DNA from: Methylococcaceae bacterium
GTDB lineage: Bacteria; Pseudomonadota; Gammaproteobacteria; Methylococcales; Methylomonadaceae
NCBI GenBank assembly: GCA_003155565.1
Contig: PMDM01000055.1
Location: forward strand, 1 to 5,270
Reading direction: 5' to 3'
Length of the DNA stretch: 5,270 nt
Position numbers and translations under genes: made by a program. The notes beneath the pieces are model-generated. The model was given only the letters and a program-made list of their open reading frames with translations, ran no database searches and was not told the origin of the DNA. Below, one piece after another: positions 4,849 to 5,270 of the stretch. Position 1 is the stretch's first letter. The number at the start of each line of letters is the position of its first letter.

Positions 4849-5270
4849 ATGTCTAACGAAGAAACACGCATTTATCAACCATCGAAAATTCCAGTAGGGA
4901 CGCTATTGCTGGGGACTTATGAAATAGAGCAATTTCTCAATAGCGGTGGTATGGCGTGGACTTATTTGGCACTGCATAAGGATTTAGATACAAAACATGT
5001 CATTAAGGTAATCAAGCCAGGATTTGAGGTTGAAGGAATCGATGTCCTTGAGCTGTTTAAGCGCGAAGCGCAAACTTTACGCAGTATTCGTCACGATGCC
5101 GTCGTAAGTTATGATGGGTTTCAGCGGGATGAAAAGTACGGTCTTTGCATGGTAATGGAGTACGTAGAAGGCCCGTCGTTGAAACAATTACTGCAAGAAC
5201 GTTCACTTACTGTCGATGAAGTGTGGCGGTTTCGTAACCGGCTTGCCGATGGCTTGGCGGCAGTCCATGC
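4849..5270 (+). CDS. Second Ser/Thr protein kinase, N-terminal 140 codons, cut by window edge
   Basis: ATG at 4849 with GGA five bases before it. The frame is open to the end of the window. After a short tail with acidic-Thr motif (NEETRIYQP, 3-11) the kinase N-lobe begins at YEIEQFL (24-30). The glycine loop is unusual: NSGGMAWTYLA (31-41), where the common form is G-x-GGMG-x-VY. Lys53 in HVIKVIKP matches the ATP-anchoring lysine, Glu73 in FKREAQTLRSIRH (70-82) the helix-C glutamate, and MVMEYVEGPSLKQLL (101-115) the hinge. The last complete residues, LADGLAAVH, lead to where the HRD loop would follow outside the window, so activity cannot be judged. There is no signal peptide or membrane span in the visible part. 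It lies 205 bp after the first kinase in the same direction, suggesting joint function. The family call is firm. Confidence 0.88.
   Translation, partial: MSNEETRIYQPSKIPVGTLLLGTYEIEQFLNSGGMAWTYLALHKDLDTKHVIKVIKPGFEVEGIDVLELFKREAQTLRSIRHDAVVSYDGFQRDEKYGLCMVMEYVEGPSLKQLLQERSLTVDEVWRFRNRLADGLAAVH

Noticed and set aside
1..5270. CRISPR array, tRNA or rRNA genes
   Set aside because: No regularly spaced repeats and no tRNA- or rRNA-like sequence seen on either strand.

Overview
The window looks like chromosomal DNA of a gammaproteobacterium with a fairly low G+C content. The basis is the style of its SulP transporter, proteobacterial-type Ser/Thr kinases and one DUF4384 receptor domain; I cannot name a genus. 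The left half is read on the minus strand and the right half on the plus strand. They diverge from an A+T-rich intergenic region around 2237-2418 that is followed by a transposase relic.

Minus-strand block (about 1-2236). In transcription order it holds a 62-residue ribbon-helix-helix (RHH) DNA-binding protein, a 40-codon ORF that overlaps it, and a SulP-family anion transporter whose ATG overlaps the stop of the small ORF. This is a tightly coupled operon. The small ORF opens like a GNAT acetyltransferase and then stops, so an RHH-GNAT toxin-antitoxin pair with a decayed toxin is one reading. The SulP gene (531 codons from its best start) is otherwise intact but has an in-frame TAG at codon 115. 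It is therefore a recent pseudogene, a split gene with re-initiation, or a sequencing error. Downstream of it, 69 bp of the SulP 3' end occur a second time (27-95, 4 mismatches), the trace of a partial duplication. A possible 47-residue small membrane protein lies between the two copies.

Junction (about 2237-2918). First comes an A+T-rich stretch with three TTAACAT-like half-sites that could be the RHH operator. Next is the frameshifted N-terminal remnant of a DUF4158 (Tn3-type) transposase with no catalytic domain. A plausible sigma70 promoter follows, just before the first kinase.

Plus-strand block (2919-5270). The first gene is a complete 574-residue membrane Ser/Thr kinase: cytoplasmic kinase domain, Thr-rich linker, one membrane helix, a small two-cysteine domain and a DUF4384 domain. 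About 205 bp later a second Ser/Thr kinase begins; it has a divergent glycine loop and is cut by the window edge after 140 codons. Both proteins carry an acidic-Thr-x-Ile motif outside the kinase core that could be an autophosphorylated FHA-docking site. Together they suggest an envelope-sensing phosphorylation module whose remaining partners (phosphatase, FHA protein) would lie to the right. This last point is inference.
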